A DNA stretch of 64,000 bases from Chitinophagaceae bacterium PMP191F (GTDB lineage Bacteria; Bacteroidota; Bacteroidia; Chitinophagales; Chitinophagaceae), in the NCBI GenBank assembly GCA_001302245.1, contig LGYU01000016.1, positions 558,001-622,000 on the forward strand, in the 5' to 3' direction. The notes under the pieces were generated by a model. It was not told where the DNA came from. It saw only the letters and a list, made by a program, of their open reading frames with translations, and made no database searches. The position numbers and the translations under genes were made by a program. This document shows, piece by piece, positions 1-8,843 of the stretch. How positions within the stretch are numbered: position 1 is the first letter of the stretch; the number at the start of each line of letters is the position of its first letter.

Positions 1-1
1 A

Positions 2-628
2 CTGACCAACGACGCCAATGCTGCCGCCATCGGCGAAATGATGTATGGTGCGGCACAGGGCATGAAGGAGTTCATTATGATCACACTGGGAACAGGTGTA
101 GGTAGTGGTATTGTAGCCAATGGAAAACTTATCTATGGCAATGACGGTTTTGCCGGTGAACTGGGACATAATATCATTATTCCCGACGGACGTTTTCATC
201 CCGGTACCGGTAAAAACGGATCACTGGAAAGCTATGCTTCTGCCACCGGCGTTACCCTGACCGCAAAAGAAATGCTGGCCAACAGCAGCGCCGACAGTTT
301 GCTGCGCAGTGTACCCGAAGCAGAACTGAACTCCAAAAAAGTTTATGAAGCTGCCATGAAAGGCGATGCGCTGGCGAAAGAAGTATTTGATTATACTGGC
401 CGAATACTGGGTTTGGCACTGGCCAACTTTGTGATGTTCTCCAGTCCTGAAGCCATCATCCTGTTCGGTGGTTTAACCAAGGCAGGTGACCTGCTGCTGA
501 AACCCACCCGGGAACACATGGAATCCAACCTGATACAGGTATTCCAGAATAAAGTAAAAATATTGATCAGTCATCTGAAAGAATCCGACGCTGCCATCCT
601 GGGTGCCAGTGCACTTGTTTGGGAATAA
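2..628 (+). CDS. ROK-family sugar kinase/glucokinase, 5' end cut by window edge
   Basis: This is the C-terminal two thirds of a ROK kinase, which phosphorylates a hexose with ATP in the cytoplasm. The open frame runs in from base 2, so the gene begins outside the window. The first residues read LTNDANAAAIGE, the conserved NDANAAALGE helix, followed by the GTGVGSGIVANGKL phosphate-binding segment and a GELGH motif. The odd point is the zinc loop. Most ROK proteins have CGCGxxGCxE after GELGH, but here the segment is GRFHPGTGKNGSLES, with every cysteine replaced. A strong hairpin terminator follows the stop. The family is clear; substrate (glucose, N-acetylglucosamine or other) cannot be told. 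Confidence 0.88.
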   Translation: MTNDANAAAIGEMMYGAAQGMKEFIMITLGTGVGSGIVANGKLIYGNDGFAGELGHNIIIPDGRFHPGTGKNGSLESYASATGVTLTAKEMLANSSADSLLRSVPEAELNSKKVYEAAMKGDALAKEVFDYTGRILGLALANFVMFSSPEAIILFGGLTKAGDLLLKPTREHMESNLIQVFQNKVKILISHLKESDAAILGASALVWE

Positions 629-660
629 ATTGAATATGCGGATCGGTAAATGAATACAGA

Positions 661-690
661 CGCTGAGTTGTTAGAACTCAGCGTTTTTTT
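661..690 (+). terminator. Intrinsic terminator after the ROK gene
   Basis: A 9-bp stem, CGCTGAGTT paired with AACTCAGCG around a GTTAG loop, is followed directly by seven T residues. It lies 32 bases after the kinase stop codon. Confidence 0.85.
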
Positions 691-745
691 ATTGATGTCA
701 GATTACCGCTGTGTCAATCTGAAAATTTGAGAATGTACTGATTTG

Positions 746-795
746 AAAATGGGAGATTGAATAATTATTGAATGATTAAATGATTGGATGGTTAG
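746..795. repeat. AT-rich intergenic low-complexity repeat
   Basis: The stretch repeats variants of TTGAATGATTAAATGATTGGATGG. It sits in the 379-base gap between the ROK terminator and the next gene. No coding potential is visible. Confidence 0.4.
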
Positions 796-874
796 GAACA
801 CACTGTATTTTGCCCACGGCGCGAAGCTCAACTGCATTTTTGCTAACAGGGAGAATCTAAACGCCAATACCTGA

Positions 875-957
875 TTCCCTTTGTGCCTCTGCGCCTTCGT
901 GGTTCAAAAAAAGTCCGGAAAAAAACGCACGCAAAGTTGCGATGACGCAAGGCGGAA
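875..957. repeat. Intergenic repeat with CTCTGCGCCTTCGTGG and GACGCAAGGCGG arms
   Basis: The block has a left half rich in TGTGCCTCTGCGCCTTCGTGG and a right half with ACGCAAAGTTGCGATGACGCAAGG. The right half is the rough inverse of the left. Similar motifs are, from memory, scattered between genes in many bacterial genomes. The short open frame over it is probably not a gene. Confidence 0.45.
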
Positions 958-1007
958 ACAATTAAACAAATCAAACCATCCGGCAACCACTCACCACCAT
1001 TTTAAAA

Positions 1008-1961
1008 TTATCGCTTCTTCCGCTGGATTAAAAACACCGCCGGCACCGGACGCTGAATGCCGTTGGTACTGGGCTTGATGGTTTCCTTTCCGTTCACCAG
1101 CATACAACTGCTGCCACCACCATCCAGGTTCAGGGCTTCCACGCATCCAAGATCTTTAAGAATGACCGCCTCTTCCTCTAATGTGGCGCCTTCGGCAATA
1201 CCTGGAAAACGTCCTGCAATAACAAGGATGATCAGTTTTTTACGTTTTGTATACCCCATGGCTGTACGGGGATGTTTATCTTTCTCCCCGTTCACAAACA
1301 TTTGTTCTTCTTTGTTGGTAATGTATACTTCTCCATCTTTCAGCAACACCGGACCACCGCCGATGGCAGTTTCCATTTTCCACCATTTCCAGTATTCCAG
1401 GGTATTGAGATCTCTGAACCGGGGATTGCTTTTACGACCTTTCGCTATCACCGGGTTGTATTGAAAAGCATACGGATATTGTTCGGTTGAGTCCGTGAAT
1501 GTCCATGCCACATCTGCACGGCGATTGCTGTTGATACCAATAGCACCACGCGTGGGATAATAAAATGAATCGCTGAGTTTACTTTTCACAGAAGGAGAGT
1601 TGTACGCAAGCAATTCTCCATTCCGCATAACCAGGTTCAGGTTCTGATTGGTTTCAAAAGAAAAGAACGTACCATTGACCACCACATACGGTGAATCTTC
1701 AAACTTATAATATTCAGAAGGTGTATAACGGCTGCCCCCACCGGTTTGCGTGGTAAATTCCAGCTTACGGTCTTTCAGCCGTGCTTCCAGGTAATATGCA
1801 ATAAACGGCTTGCCGTTCAGCGAATCGGTGGTTTTAAATACCTTAATGGAGGGCGGCAGGTTTCCAAAGGCACTATCTGCTCTGGTCCACTTCAGTTGTG
1901 CCAAACAAAAAGGTGCATTCGTTAAAAACAGAATGCACCCTGCCAAAAACACTTTTATCAA
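1008..1961 (-). CDS. Secreted phosphodiester glycosidase (NAGPA/DUF2233 domain)
   Basis: The 317-residue protein starts with a signal peptide (about residues 1-21, ending CLAQ), so it should be exported. The rest matches the phosphodiester glycosidase domain related to mammalian NAGPA, the uncovering enzyme that removes GlcNAc from a phosphodiester. Visible family marks are VVNGTFF near the start of the domain, the central AIGGGPVLLKDG, the RTAMGYTK segment, and the C-terminal LNLDGGGSSCMLVNG with its DGGGS active-site turn. It stands alone on the minus strand, convergent with the ROK gene. A role in trimming sugar-phosphodiester linkages of wall or capsular polymers is plausible but inferred. 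Confidence 0.82.
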   Translation of the reverse strand: MIKVFLAGCILFLTNAPFCLAQLKWTRADSAFGNLPPSIKVFKTTDSLNGKPFIAYYLEARLKDRKLEFTTQTGGGSRYTPSEYYKFEDSPYVVVNGTFFSFETNQNLNLVMRNGELLAYNSPSVKSKLSDSFYYPTRGAIGINSNRRADVAWTFTDSTEQYPYAFQYNPVIAKGRKSNPRFRDLNTLEYWKWWKMETAIGGGPVLLKDGEVYITNKEEQMFVNGEKDKHPRTAMGYTKRKKLIILVIAGRFPGIAEGATLEEEAVILKDLGCVEALNLDGGGSSCMLVNGKETIKPSTNGIQRPVPAVFLIQRKKR

Positions 1962-2112
1962 GTTATAAATTGTAGGTTATTAAGTTATAGGTTGAGAACA
2001 ACTGAACACGAAACGCTTAACGCTAAATACACTTACCCGAGGTACGGATCACGGATCATCTGTGCATTTGCCCGCAGCTCAAAGTTCGTAGCCACATTTA
2101 CGTTTCACAAAT

Positions 2113-3057
2113 CTATACGATAACCTGTTCCTTCTCACTACGCCATTTGTTAATACCATAACCAGGAATAACGTGTCTTTCGCTGTGATAAGAAGAACGC
2201 ACCAGCGGACCACTTTCCACGTAATCGAAACCCATGGTATAACCGGCTTCACGGTATTCTGCAAACTCATCAGGATGTACAAAACGCTGTACCTGCAGAT
2301 GTTTGCGGGTAGGCTGCAGATATTGTCCCAGGGTAATTACATCAACACCGCTGTTACGCAGATCCTGCATGGTTTGTAATACTTCTTCTTTGGTTTCGCC
2401 CAGTCCCAGCATCACGCCGCTTTTGGTACGCATACCACCTTCTTTCAACACTTTCAGTGTTTCCATACTGCGGCGGTATTTAGCCTGGATACGTACCTGG
2501 CGGGTCAAACGTTCAACTGTTTCAATATTGTGTGATACTACTTCTGGAGCAGCGTCAATAATGCGTTGTATATTCTCAACCTGTGCTTTAAAATCCGGCA
2601 CCAGCGTTTCCAGTGTGGTATCGGGATTAAGGGCCTTTACCGCACGGATGGTATTGTACCAGATAATGCTGCCACCATCTTTCAGTTCATCGCGGTCAAC
2701 AGAGGTGATCACCGCATGTTTCACCTTCATCAGGTGGATGGCTTCTGCCACGCGCTGGGGTTCATCCCAGTCTACCGGGTCAGGGCGACCGGTAGCCACA
2801 GCACAAAAACCGCAACTACGCGTGCAAACATTGCCTAAGATCATGAAAGTAGCAGTTCCTTCTCCCCAGCACTCGCCCATATTGGGACAGTTACCGCTCT
2901 CACAAATAGTATGTAATTTATGGGTATCTACCAGTCCGCGAACGTGTTTGTAGTTTTCGCCGGTGGGCAGCTTTACACGCAGCCAGTTGGGCTTTTTGGG
3001 TGCGGATGAGGATGCTTCTTCCTTGTGTATATTACTGATAACGGGTAATTCCTGCAT
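2113..3057 (-). CDS. lipA: Lipoyl synthase
   Basis: This radical-SAM enzyme inserts two sulfurs into octanoyl chains on the E2 subunits of 2-oxoacid dehydrogenases and on GcvH. The 314 residues carry both expected iron-sulfur sites: the auxiliary cluster cysteines at C52, C57 and C63 ([12 protein letters not shown]) and the radical-SAM CxxxCxxC at C78, C82 and C85 (CTRSCGFC). The C-terminal RSSYHSER segment supplies the serine that ligates the auxiliary cluster. Length is normal for the family. A lipB gene is not adjacent. The start at 3057 leaves a short N-terminal extension of about 20 residues. Confidence 0.97.
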   Translation of the reverse strand: MQELPVISNIHKEEASSSAPKKPNWLRVKLPTGENYKHVRGLVDTHKLHTICESGNCPNMGECWGEGTATFMILGNVCTRSCGFCAVATGRPDPVDWDEPQRVAEAIHLMKVKHAVITSVDRDELKDGGSIIWYNTIRAVKALNPDTTLETLVPDFKAQVENIQRIIDAAPEVVSHNIETVERLTRQVRIQAKYRRSMETLKVLKEGGMRTKSGVMLGLGETKEEVLQTMQDLRNSGVDVITLGQYLQPTRKHLQVQRFVHPDEFAEYREAGYTMGFDYVESGPLVRSSYHSERHVIPGYGINKWRSEKEQVIV

Positions 3058-3210
3058 AGTGCAAAATTCAGATGAAATGATTCACATTAAAAACAACCAG
3101 GTAAAACTTTTGTTTACACTGTTATTAACCTGTTGATAACCTGCATACTGTACCGGCAGTTACTGTTGTTTTCATGTCATGAGCCACAGGGCCAGCCTGG
3201 CAAAAGTACA

Positions 3211-4023
3211 TTACTTTCGCCTGCCAAACAGCAGCGTAATATACCCGTTGAAGAAAAAGTTTTTGTCTTTATTATAGGCCATCTGGGCTACTTTACTGAA
3301 ATAATATTCAGCATTTACACCCACTTCAATAGCAGCCACTGTTTCATTAAAACGACCATAGTCAAACCGCATGGCGGCTTTGGCCTGCAGACCGGGTTTT
3401 AATTTCACCTTGTCCCATCCGCGGGTAAAACCGGCAGCACCGATCTCGTAATAGTTACTGTCGATAATAGTTGGATAGGTAGAACGGAACTGGTCGCCGC
3501 CATTAGGGCTTTTGGACACATTTACAATATAGGGTTTCTGCAAACCCAGGCTGATACCGCCACTGTAAATACCCATCACAGCCACGCCGTTTTTATTATC
3601 CTTACCGCCAATAACGCGCTGCTGACCCATTCCCATTTTAAACTGGTAAAAGTTGTTCTCTTTACCGTAAATCACACTATTGAAGCTAAAGCCATTGAAC
3701 TGGGCCCCGGTGGTTCTTTTTTCTTTGGGATGCTTTTTCTCGTTCAGCTCAAACTGGAAAATATTGGCTACGCGGTTGCTTTTAAACCTGCCAAACTCGT
3801 ACGAGATACCATAACCGTCTGTTGCCAGCTTAACACCGAATATGCTGTGTTTATTGAAAATGATCTCCCCTTCCTCTTCCAGCTTTATCAACGCATTAAT
3901 GCGCTCACGACGCTCTTTCTTTTTATCCTCTTTGTAGGTAGGCGATTTAGCATTGGGATTATTCTGTGCTGTTGCTGTCAATATGGCAAGACCCATCAAA
4001 AGTGATAAAACAATTTTCTTCAC
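3211..4023 (-). CDS. Unknown secreted, probably envelope-associated protein
   Basis: The 270-residue product begins with a clear signal peptide (MKKIVLSLLMGLAILTATAQ). Residues 28-50 are highly charged and may be helical. The remainder alternates polar and hydrophobic residues with many glycines and aromatics (SVIYGKENNFYQFKMGMGQQ, NGYITLLFGRRK at the end), which suggests a small outer-membrane barrel. I do not recognise a named family. The gene is divergent from the OsmC gene, with only 49 bases between starts, so the two may share a control region. Confidence 0.7.
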   Translation of the reverse strand: MKKIVLSLLMGLAILTATAQNNPNAKSPTYKEDKKKERRERINALIKLEEEGEIIFNKHSIFGVKLATDGYGISYEFGRFKSNRVANIFQFELNEKKHPKEKRTTGAQFNGFSFNSVIYGKENNFYQFKMGMGQQRVIGGKDNKNGVAVMGIYSGGISLGLQKPYIVNVSKSPNGGDQFRSTYPTIIDSNYYEIGAAGFTRGWDKVKLKPGLQAKAAMRFDYGRFNETVAAIEVGVNAEYYFSKVAQMAYNKDKNFFFNGYITLLFGRRK

Positions 4024-4072
4024 CGGCTGTGTTTTAATTATTCAACGTAAATTTAAGGTAAAATACTACATA

Positions 4073-4495
4073 ATGACTTCTACTGTTGTTTACGAAGGAA
4101 ACCTCAGAACGGTTTGTACCCATCTGAAATCAGGTTCAGAAATAGAAACCGATGCTCCCACCGACAACCAGGGCAAGGGCGAACGCTTCTCTCCCACTGA
4201 CCTGGTGGCTACAGCGCTCGGTTCCTGCATGCTGACCATTATGGGGCAAAAGGCGCGCGACTGGAACCTTCCGCTGGAGGGCGTGAAAATTGAGGTAGAG
4301 AAGATCATGAAAGCAGATCCCCGCAGGATTGGCGGCATAAATTTAACATTTCATTTTCCTGATACGCTGGAAGTGGATGAAAAGCAGAAAACCATCCTGG
4401 AAAGAGCTGCTCATACCTGCCCTGTAGCATACAGCATCCATCCTGACATTGAACTGAAAGTGGTTTTTAACTGGAAAGCGGTAGAAACCGTGTAA
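4073..4495 (+). CDS. OsmC/Ohr-family peroxiredoxin-like protein
   Basis: The product is a 140-residue OsmC-fold protein that normally reduces organic hydroperoxides with two active cysteines. Both are visible: the one in the helix ALGSCMLTI and the one in HTCPVAYSI. The frame stays open upstream to 3953, but that extension overlaps the start of the divergent secreted-protein gene and looks unlike the family, so I set the start at the ATG at 4073, where the product begins MTSTVVYEG. A hairpin terminator follows. Confidence 0.92.
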   Translation: MTSTVVYEGNLRTVCTHLKSGSEIETDAPTDNQGKGERFSPTDLVATALGSCMLTIMGQKARDWNLPLEGVKIEVEKIMKADPRRIGGINLTFHFPDTLEVDEKQKTILERAAHTCPVAYSIHPDIELKVVFNWKAVETV

Positions 4496-4505
4496 ATAAT
4501 TGCTG

Positions 4506-4555
4506 ATGGAGAGTTCCTGTGAAATCTTCAAAATCACAGGACCTCTCCATTTTTC
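4506..4555 (+). terminator. Hairpin terminator between osmC-like gene and DUF4365 gene
   Basis: The arms ATGGAGAGTTCCTGTGA and TCACAGGACCTCTCCAT pair with one mismatch around a short loop, followed by a T run. The two flanking genes converge, but the T run favours the plus strand. Confidence 0.75.
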
Positions 4556-4560
4556 AGTTG

Positions 4561-6045
4561 CTATACCTGTTCCAGCTCCCTGATAAACAATTGTGACCTT
4601 TTTCTTCCCGGCTCCGGCAGCATTTCCCACACACTTCCTTTTCCGTTCAACTCCGCTTCACAATATTGCCTGAAACATTCAGTTGTACCGATCAATTCTA
4701 CCAACGCCATTACTGCCAGCGGAAATAACACCAGGTCGTCCAGTTCAGCTGCCAGCAAAACGGCATTATACTTTTTATGACAGGTATCACAAAAATGCTT
4801 CAGCAAATACCACGACCTGTTCTTCAGATCGTCCAGGTGCGTGGCAGAACCCGTTTCTCTAAGCATTTCTGTATACAACCGATCCCAGTACAGAACCCAT
4901 TGTACACGTATTGCTGCCACAAACTCCTGCTCGTTTACCCGGTTACCACGATAGATGCTATTCCATATAGCAGGATCGGTCTGCACAAAAAAAACATCAT
5001 ACTGTTTCCCGGCTATCAGCATTTCCAGTTCGGCAATACGTCCCTGCCACGATATCATTTCCCCATAAAATTCGCCCACAGAAAAACGCATGGCATGCCC
5101 TGTTACACAAACCTGGTAGCCAGACCTGTCTAAACCAGTAGCATGTTCAAACGCCAGTAAAAAGCGCCTGGAGGCCGGAACCTGCAACAGCTTGTTTTCC
5201 CGGTCAAACATGCGGCGGGCAATTTCATCCATACCACCCTGCTGTACCATTTCCTCTATTGCTGCTTTCAAGATATCCAAAGCATTTTTTGTATTCAGTA
5301 TTGCATACCGGTAATAAAGATATTTTTCCAGGCTAAACAGGGTGAAATAATAGTCATGATCCCACCACCACGTATCATCAACATGGCAGACAGCATCATA
5401 ATAACCCAGTTTGGTAATAACCTGTTTTTTACCGGCTATCAATACAATACACAGTTCATTTTTCCCGTCCCGGCTACGCATTTCATAAGAGACCTGTAAT
5501 GCCGGCTCCTTCACTCGCAAAGTACCCCTTAAAAAACCTGTCAGCATTGATACCTGCAATACTTTACCGTAGTGCACTTCCGTTTCATCGGACACGTACG
5601 ATTGGTAGGGACCAAAATGTTCATCTACAAAAAGTTCAATGGTGCGTTTAGCATTTATGGCAAGCGTGTTGCGATAAGGAAGTTCAATTTTCCATTGTTT
5701 TCCTGTTTTATGAATGGTGGCGGCTGTAACTTTCTCCCAGTAAAGCACATTGTTTTTCTGATCATGGGCAATCATCAGCATGGGCATGCGCAAACGCAAC
5801 CAGTAATCGCGGTGATTATCCGGGAAGTAAAATACCAGTCCGTTCTTACCACGTTTCAGTCCACTGTTGCCACCTTTTATTTGCAAAGCCAGGAACCTGC
5901 CGTCTGGTCTTTTAGAGGTACTCAATTCCACAAAGGCGTCAATACCGAAATCGGCGGTAGTGCGTTCATGAAAAAACCACTCAAAATCATTCAATACCGC
6001 AGCAGTAGCATACACAGCGGCCTTCTCTGCCCTTGAATTGATCAT
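4561..6045 (-). CDS. DUF4365-domain protein, PD-(D/E)XK nuclease-like
   Basis: The N-terminal 160 residues match DUF4365, a domain with a predicted PD-(D/E)XK nuclease fold often found in mobile and defence genes. Visible catalytic-type residues are an early Glu in SRAEKAA, the Asp in FGIDAFVE, and the QIKGG motif of LALQIKGG. The remaining 330 or so residues are not recognised and may bind a partner or substrate. I chose the start at 6045 (MINSRAEKAA) because the preceding 18 residues do not fit the domain. The gene stands alone and is convergent with the OsmC-like gene. Function as a nuclease is inference from motifs only. Confidence 0.7.
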   Translation of the reverse strand: MINSRAEKAAVYATAAVLNDFEWFFHERTTADFGIDAFVELSTSKRPDGRFLALQIKGGNSGLKRGKNGLVFYFPDNHRDYWLRLRMPMLMIAHDQKNNVLYWEKVTAATIHKTGKQWKIELPYRNTLAINAKRTIELFVDEHFGPYQSYVSDETEVHYGKVLQVSMLTGFLRGTLRVKEPALQVSYEMRSRDGKNELCIVLIAGKKQVITKLGYYDAVCHVDDTWWWDHDYYFTLFSLEKYLYYRYAILNTKNALDILKAAIEEMVQQGGMDEIARRMFDRENKLLQVPASRRFLLAFEHATGLDRSGYQVCVTGHAMRFSVGEFYGEMISWQGRIAELEMLIAGKQYDVFFVQTDPAIWNSIYRGNRVNEQEFVAAIRVQWVLYWDRLYTEMLRETGSATHLDDLKNRSWYLLKHFCDTCHKKYNAVLLAAELDDLVLFPLAVMALVELIGTTECFRQYCEAELNGKGSVWEMLPEPGRKRSQLFIRELEQV

Positions 6046-6230
6046 GCTATGAGAAACTGATTGAACAGGAAATGTATAAAAACTATCGGCTACCAGCAAA
6101 TGTTGTGGAACGATACATAAAGCAAGGCTTTATCACAGTTTGCACTCCTCACAGCATCTTACATTAAACTTTCTTCGCGGCGCAACGTACTGAAAATACA
6201 GGTTGTCATGCATCTAAAATCGTAACCACC

Positions 6231-6905
6231 ATGCGAGCTGTCATATTTACTTTATTTACCACCTGTACCATTTTAGCCTGCCGGAAAGAACAGTCCGACA
6301 TTGATAACATCATTATCGAACCACCCGCTACCAAAGTAACTACCGACACCATTACCAGTGGTAGCTGGCGGGGTTTTGCCATTGGTCAAACACCTGCTGA
6401 AGTATACGCACAGATACAAAATTTCCCTTCCGAAGTGAGTGACCCCTACCTGGGCATTACTAAAAATATCTATACCCAGGTAAGTCAGTTGGAAAACAAG
6501 ATACCGCTGTATACCCAGCTATTGCTGGACGAGACCAGCGGCACCAGCAGCGGCGTACAGATCAGTTTTAAAGCCGATAAGGTAAGCGCCATCTTTACCA
6601 ACGGAGGTACACAGCTTACACGGTGGCCCGGTGTGGCAAGCAGTACTTCCATTACCGTAAACGATGCAGTAAGCGATATTTATCAGAAACTTGCCAGCCT
6701 CAGCAACGGTCCTTTCGGAAGCAAACTGGAACGTATTTCACTTTTTTCTAAAAATGTAACCAAAAGCTACGATCCAGCTATGGCCAATTCGCCGCGCTGG
6801 GAGTTTTCAACCATTACCAATGGAGGTAAACATTATGTAGTGGCATTGAATTTTAGCGCAGGCGTACTGGTAACAATGTATGTGAGCCTGCTGGAATCTG
6901 CCTAA
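6231..6905 (+). CDS. Hypothetical lipoprotein
   Basis: The 224-residue product has a type II signal peptide with a lipobox ending ILAC, lipidated at Cys17. The mature part opens with a short acidic linker, then a compact domain beginning SGSWRGFAIGQTPAEVYAQI; the phrase about function being set by a gain of a small secreted domain cannot be taken further. I do not recognise the family. It is followed by two hairpins and lies divergent from the DUF4365 gene, with about 185 bases between starts. Confidence 0.68.
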   Translation: MRAVIFTLFTTCTILACRKEQSDIDNIIIEPPATKVTTDTITSGSWRGFAIGQTPAEVYAQIQNFPSEVSDPYLGITKNIYTQVSQLENKIPLYTQLLLDETSGTSSGVQISFKADKVSAIFTNGGTQLTRWPGVASSTSITVNDAVSDIYQKLASLSNGPFGSKLERISLFSKNVTKSYDPAMANSPRWEFSTITNGGKHYVVALNFSAGVLVTMYVSLLESA

Positions 6906-6908
6906 CAT

Positions 6909-6946
6909 AAAGGGAAGACTTCCTTTCAGAAGGAAGTCTTCCCTTT
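6909..6946. terminator. Perfect 17-bp inverted repeat after the lipoprotein gene
   Basis: The arms AAAGGGAAGACTTCCTT (6909-6925) and its exact reverse complement (6930-6946) are separated by TCAG. The stem starts four bases after the stop codon. The trailing T run is only TTT, so it may act with the second hairpin just downstream. Confidence 0.7.
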
Positions 6947-6965
6947 CACAATAATAGACCGACCC

Positions 6966-6996
6966 AAAAAGCACAGGCTGATGCCTGTGCTTTTTT
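6966..6996 (+). terminator. Intrinsic terminator
   Basis: GCACAGGC and GCCTGTGC pair around TGAT, flanked by five A residues before and six T residues after, a symmetric strong terminator. Confidence 0.85.
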
Positions 6997-7094
6997 ATTT
7001 ATCCACCTCCATAGCAAGCATGTTTTAAAAACAGGATATATTGATTAATTTCAGCTACAGTACATAGTTAGCCTTATCACCAAACCAGATTGTT

Positions 7095-8006
7095 ATGAAA
7101 ATGAAGGTCGCCGGCATACTGATCATATTCTTTTTCACCAGCACCTGCGTAGCGCAAACCACCATCGGTACTGGTGCATTCCGGAAACAACTGGAAACGA
7201 TCAACCGACAGATAGCGTTTAACCTGCAGCATAAAAACATCACCGGGCTGTTGCGTTATTATGCCGATAGCGCTGTTTGTATGCCCGAATACCATACAGC
7301 TTTGTACAACAAACCCGCTATTGAAAGTTATTATGCCACATGGCTTAAAAACACCAGTATACAGGATTACCAACGGACTATTTATGAAGTGCACCAGGTC
7401 AGCAGTTACCTGATCGAGACCGGCACTTTTACCAGTCATTTTACCAATACCGGCAAAGCTCCGGTTGCATACGACGGCAAATACATTGTTATCTGGAAGA
7501 TCGGGAAAAGCAATGCGCTGACACGCTTATCAGAGATCTGGGGTTCCAATCAATACATAGATCGTGCTCAGCTTGATTTTTCACAAAAGGAAGATATTAT
7601 ACAAACGCCCAATCCCCGTATAAAGACTGTACTTTCTGACGAGCTGGATAAACGCAATGCCATCATCTGCCAGTCTGTTGCAACAAGAGACGGCGTAAGG
7701 CTGGCCTCCATGTATACCAGTGATGCCATGTATATGCCTTACTATAGCCCGATGCTGGCAGGTATAGATAAAATAAAGGCCTATTATATTGAACATGAAA
7801 ATCCGGGTGTCAGTATTGATTCCATCAGCATCAATGCATCAAAGATCATTACTGCCGACAGTCTTTTACTGGTCAATGCGTACTATATTGTAAAATGGCG
7901 GGCGGGTAATGACCAGGGAACCGTAACGGGCAAAAGCGTTAATGTCTGGAAACGTACTTCTTCGGGAGAGCTGATGCTTTACCGTCAGATGACCAATCAC
8001 GATTAA
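7095..8006 (+). CDS. Secreted protein with two SnoaL/DUF4440-like domains
   Basis: The 303-residue protein has a signal peptide ending in CVAQ. It then seems to contain two copies of an NTF2-like fold: residues about 30-145 (INRQIAFNLQHKNITGLLRYYADSAV, with a later YIVIWKIG strand) and about 175-303 (RNAIICQSVATRDGVRLASMYTSDAM, with YYIVKWRAG). The parallel placing of a helix, a YxxDA(V/M)xMP turn and a VxW strand in both halves is the evidence for duplication. Such domains are mostly ligand-binding or of unknown function. It follows a strong terminator and appears to be a single gene. Confidence 0.68.
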   Translation: MKMKVAGILIIFFFTSTCVAQTTIGTGAFRKQLETINRQIAFNLQHKNITGLLRYYADSAVCMPEYHTALYNKPAIESYYATWLKNTSIQDYQRTIYEVHQVSSYLIETGTFTSHFTNTGKAPVAYDGKYIVIWKIGKSNALTRLSEIWGSNQYIDRAQLDFSQKEDIIQTPNPRIKTVLSDELDKRNAIICQSVATRDGVRLASMYTSDAMYMPYYSPMLAGIDKIKAYYIEHENPGVSIDSISINASKIITADSLLLVNAYYIVKWRAGNDQGTVTGKSVNVWKRTSSGELMLYRQMTNHD

Positions 8007-8185
8007 AGTCTTTTCCCGGTTCTACCACTCCATTTATTCGTCACCATACTATTTCTTTGCTGTATAAAACAACAGTCCATGCACCATATATAAAAGCTGT
8101 TGCATAATTTTATTGTGGCCATACGGTCATTGCATATACCCGTTTACCGGGATAATTCTATTTCTTCGTTTTAAAATCCGTTTTC

Positions 8186-8815
8186 ATGGACTACGAAATG
8201 TTTATCCGTTTTTTACTGGCTGCATTATGGGGTGGCATTGTTGGTATTGAAAGAGAATACCGGAGTAAATCTGCCGGGTTCCGCACTATGATCATGATTT
8301 CAGTAGGTTCCTGCTTTTTTACCATGATGTCTGTGCTGATCGGCGGAGAAGGTAATCCCGACCGTATTGCAGCCAATATTGTAACAGGTATCGGCTTTTT
8401 AGGTGCAGGTGTAATCTTCCGTGGCGATAACAAAGTAACCGGTATTACCACTTCTGCCACCATCTGGGCAGTAGCTGCCGTAGGCATGGGCATAGGCGGC
8501 GGATTCTATTTTGCAGCAGCCTCCGCCAGCATCCTGATACTGGTGGTACTGGCCATTCTGCCCAAACTGGAAGCCGCGGTAGATAAATGGAACCTGGTGA
8601 GGATCTATAGCATTACCTGCGTATTTACAGAACAGGCCAGGGCCAGGTACGAAGAACAACTGACATTGTGCAACCTGAAATTCCAGATAGTGAAACAAGT
8701 GAAAGAGGGTACCGATGTATGTATGACCTGGGAGGTACAGGGCAATGCACGCTATCACGAACAATTCATCACTGCCATTGTGAAAGATGACAACGCCAAA
8801 CGTTTTGAATACTGA
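8186..8815 (+). CDS. MgtC/SapB-family membrane protein
   Basis: The 209-residue protein shows the MgtC fold: about four N-terminal membrane segments carrying GGIVGIEREY, KSAGFRTM and IGFLGAGVIFRG, the family signature, then a soluble C-terminal domain of about 70 residues. MgtC proteins are linked with growth at low magnesium and, in pathogens, with control of the F1Fo ATPase; the direct activity is unsettled. It is 28 bases upstream of the ABC exporter gene and probably co-transcribed with it. Confidence 0.88.
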   Translation: MDYEMFIRFLLAALWGGIVGIEREYRSKSAGFRTMIMISVGSCFFTMMSVLIGGEGNPDRIAANIVTGIGFLGAGVIFRGDNKVTGITTSATIWAVAAVGMGIGGGFYFAAASASILILVVLAILPKLEAAVDKWNLVRIYSITCVFTEQARARYEEQLTLCNLKFQIVKQVKEGTDVCMTWEVQGNARYHEQFITAIVKDDNAKRFEY

Positions 8816-8843
8816 TCCAGGCTTTTATTAAAAACAACCACGA

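Noticed and set aside
2303-2953. 216-residue frame opposite lipA
   Set aside because: It is a shadow of the lipA coding sequence, with no family pattern and Ser/Arg-rich composition.
3953-4072. Longer start for the OsmC-like gene
   Set aside because: The extension overlaps the divergent secreted-protein gene and does not match the family start.
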